29,046 nt of DNA from Roseburia sp. (GTDB lineage Bacteria > Bacillota > Clostridia > Lachnospirales > Lachnospiraceae), in assembly GCA_030844625.1 (NCBI GenBank), contig JAUUNJ010000005.1:1-29046 (forward strand). The letters are read 5' to 3'. The stretch's first letter is position 1. Each line of letters opens with the position of its first letter. Both the position numbers and the translations under genes were made by a program. The notes beneath the pieces were generated by a model, which saw nothing but the letters and a program-made list of their open reading frames with translations, ran no database searches and was not told where the DNA came from. This document shows positions 27,125-29,046 of the stretch, in pieces.

Positions 27125-28081
27125 CTATTTTGTTGAACCATTGACCATCAGAATCGGTTCAATAAACATTTCTGTGCCAACATATTCACCGGATTTTATA
27201 ACTTCTACCATTCTCTCTGCCAAAGCCTTTCCCGCTTCATATACAGGCTGCTGCATAGTTGTCAGATTTGGTGTTACCATCTTCTCATATCCCAGTCCGT
27301 CAAATCCGATGATTCCCAGTTCGTCCGGTATGCTTATATCTTTTTCTTTTGCATATCGTACCGCTCCAATTCCCAGCACATCACTGGCGCATACAATACC
27401 ATCCAACTTTGTTTTTTCAAATATTGTGGTGGCTGCTTCGTATCCATTGACCTCATGGTTTAAAACTCTTAATACTCCATTTTCCGGAATCGGTATGTTG
27501 TACTCATTCATACAATCGATATATCCCTGATATCTGTCTTCCGAATAACTCAATTCATTTTTGATTCCTATATGGCCGATTTTTTTATAGCCACGCTGAA
27601 TCATATACTCTGTGGCTTTGTAACTTCCCAGATAATTGTTAATATCTACCCAGTTATTCTTATGACTGCTATTGCCAAACATTATAATTGCTTTCTGTTC
27701 TGAAAGTTCCATCAGTTTCTTTTCCTGCACGTCATTCAGACCCATCGCTATAATTCCATCACAGGTTGCCTTTTCGTAATTATCCCTGCAAAGAAGCATG
27801 GAATAACCGTTTTCTCCCAGGCGCTCTCCAATTCCTGCAATAGATTGCAGTGTAAACGGATGAAGCGCATCAATATCATCTGCTATATACACACAAATAA
27901 TATTGGTTTTCCTTGTTGCAAGAAGCCTTGCCACCATATTAGGATGATATCCCATATCTTCCACTGCCGCCTTAATTTTTTCATATGTTTTCGGCTTTAG
28001 TTTCTCCGGTTCATTGAAATATCTTGAAACCGTCATTGCCGAAACCCCAGTTGCCTGAGCAATATCTTTTATTGTTGCCAT
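27125..28081 (-). CDS. LacI/GalR-family transcriptional regulator
   Basis: The 318-residue product has the N-terminal LacI helix-turn-helix (TIKDIAQATGVSAMTVSRYFN, residues 3-23) and the hinge region (HPNMVARLLATRKT). A periplasmic-binding-protein-like effector domain follows, with VDINNYLGSYKATEYMIQRG in the mid domain and SDVLGIGAVRYAKEK and IIGFDGLGYEKMVTPNLTTM near the end. It probably senses a sugar from this pathway and represses the locus in its absence. The three palindromes at 6690, 8845 and 12587 are candidate targets. Its ATG lies 14 bases after the upstream CDS with AAGGGG as ribosome site, so it may be read from a transcript entering from outside the window. Confidence 0.95.
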   Translation of the reverse strand: MATIKDIAQATGVSAMTVSRYFNEPEKLKPKTYEKIKAAVEDMGYHPNMVARLLATRKTNIICVYIADDIDALHPFTLQSIAGIGERLGENGYSMLLCRDNYEKATCDGIIAMGLNDVQEKKLMELSEQKAIIMFGNSSHKNNWVDINNYLGSYKATEYMIQRGYKKIGHIGIKNELSYSEDRYQGYIDCMNEYNIPIPENGVLRVLNHEVNGYEAATTIFEKTKLDGIVCASDVLGIGAVRYAKEKDISIPDELGIIGFDGLGYEKMVTPNLTTMQQPVYEAGKALAERMVEVIKSGEYVGTEMFIEPILMVNGSTK

Positions 28082-28095
28082 AATACCCCTTTCAA

Positions 28096-29046
28096 TTACT
28101 TCACTTTAATTTTTATTTTTTTAGAATATCCACCTAAAATTTTCTTGTTATCAATCACTGAATATGCTCTTATTTTTGCGAAGTATGTTCCCCTCTTCTT
28201 GATTTTATAAGTGCACTTCCGTTTTGTACCAGAAAAAATACTTTTGATTTTTTTATATTTTCCTTTTTTCCCAGAAGCCAAATAAATTTGATAGCCTCTT
28301 GCACCATTTACTTTCTTCCATGAAAGTTTTATTTTTTTTCTCTTTACTTTTGCCTTGATTTTTGTTTTTGCTACCTTTGTTGCTGTAGTCAAAAGACTTT
28401 CTTTTCCTGTATGCATCTTTCCATCTATGGTTGTATAGGAACAGATTTTAAATTTATATGTACTTCCCGATTTTAATTTTGAAACCTTATATGACGTATG
28501 GTAGGACTTCAACGACACTATTTGAACAAATTTTCCATTTTTATATTGATATATACAATATCCCTCTATGCCATCACTTTTTGTCCATTTCAACGAAATA
28601 CTGGAAACTGTCTGTGTTAAAGCCGTAAAATTCTTAACTGACTCCGGCAATATTTTAAAGGTGATTTTTTTTACCCCATCATAGTTTCCTTTTCCCGTAA
28701 CAATTATTGTGGCTGTTCCACACTCAATATTGTCACTATACTTTAATGTATAATCTGTGTTCTCAACCAGCGTTCTGTCTCCATATTTTACTAAAACAGA
28801 CGGAGTAATACTTTTTCCGGTGTAGATCTGGTTGGAAACGCTGCTTATAGCAGCGTCGCCAATTTTGATCTGTAGGAAGGAGTATGAAATGAATTTATCA
28901 ATAATTTGTACTAATTCCTTATTTATATAACTTTCGTTCGTAACTGATGCTGACCACTTATTTTTTATTGATTCAAACGAATCTCTTTTGAGATTTGCAC
29001 TATCTATATTTATGTTATAAAGTCCCCAGCTATTTGTTCCATCACC
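28096..29046 (-). CDS. C-terminal part of a secreted Ig-like/Fn3 surface protein (5' end outside window)
   Basis: The reading frame stays open to the window edge, so the start is not seen; the first methionine-like start inside it is a TTG without a ribosome site. The visible 316 residues begin with a region I do not recognise (GDGTNSWGLYNINID). Next comes an Ig-like repeat common in clostridial surface proteins (YTGKSITPSVLVKYG ... DYTLKYSDN ... GTATIIVTGKGNYDG). Two Fn3-like domains end the protein, the last of them lysine-rich and ending KKIKIKVK, similar to the tails of the three esterases in this window. It lies directly upstream of lacI and may belong to the same operon. Any catalytic domain would be outside the window. 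Confidence 0.8.
   Translation of the reverse strand, partial: GDGTNSWGLYNINIDSANLKRDSFESIKNKWSASVTNESYINKELVQIIDKFISYSFLQIKIGDAAISSVSNQIYTGKSITPSVLVKYGDRTLVENTDYTLKYSDNIECGTATIIVTGKGNYDGVKKITFKILPESVKNFTALTQTVSSISLKWTKSDGIEGYCIYQYKNGKFVQIVSLKSYHTSYKVSKLKSGSTYKFKICSYTTIDGKMHTGKESLLTTATKVAKTKIKAKVKRKKIKLSWKKVNGARGYQIYLASGKKGKYKKIKSIFSGTKRKCTYKIKKRGTYFAKIRAYSVIDNKKILGGYSKKIKIKVK

Noticed and set aside
28838..28856. Perfect 8-bp inverted repeat (ACGCTGCT/AGCAGCGT) as a terminator
   Set aside because: It lies inside the open coding frame and no T run follows on either strand.

Overview
The window looks like chromosome from a low-GC anaerobic Firmicute, most likely a gut or rumen Lachnospiraceae. 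Indicators are strong AGGAGG ribosome sites, a Clostridium symbiosum-type pyruvate phosphate dikinase, long secreted CBM proteins with Thr/Pro/Glu linkers and very lysine-rich Fn3-like tails, and a sugar ABC importer without its own ATPase. Every gene I can support is on the minus strand, so the text below reads from high to low coordinates.

Layout. 29046-28096: 3' part of a secreted Ig-like/Fn3 protein that runs off the window. 28081-27125: LacI-family regulator. 27052-23857: sugar-binding lipoprotein and two permeases. 23842-22352: GH30 hydrolase with a lipoprotein signal. 22342-18653: membrane-anchored 1229-residue protein built from about eight ~120-residue repeats of no family I recognise. 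18634-17273: GH30 hydrolase without a signal peptide. 17254-15569: CBM protein with an SPQTG sortase-type tail. 15555-12673: CBM/CE2-like esterase with a canonical active site. Gaps from 28095 to 12673 are 72 bases or less (most under 20), so this can be one transcript, ending at a hairpin at 12611-12652. Three further units follow, each with its own terminator: a second CE2-like esterase (12569-8967), a CBM protein plus a 45-residue small protein (8760-6888), and a third CE2-like esterase (6630-3046). Each has a TGTTA(A/T)CG(C/T)TAACA palindrome upstream, a LacI/CcpA-type site. The window closes with ppdK (2718-91), a housekeeping gene with its own sigma-A promoter and terminator.

How it fits together (inference). 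This resembles a Gram-positive polysaccharide utilisation locus. Surface esterases would remove acetyl groups, the lipoprotein GH30 would cut the beta-glycan, the binding protein and permeases would import fragments using a shared ATPase encoded elsewhere, and the cytoplasmic GH30 would finish them. LacI and/or CcpA would tie expression to substrate. The surface parts are held by four different means: lipid anchor, N-terminal membrane helix, sortase-type tail, and hyperbasic Fn3-like tail. The substrate cannot be read from sequence; an acetylated beta-linked glucan or xylan-type glycan is plausible. The least explained parts are the repeat protein, the small protein at 6888-7025, and the two esterases with altered active-site blocks.
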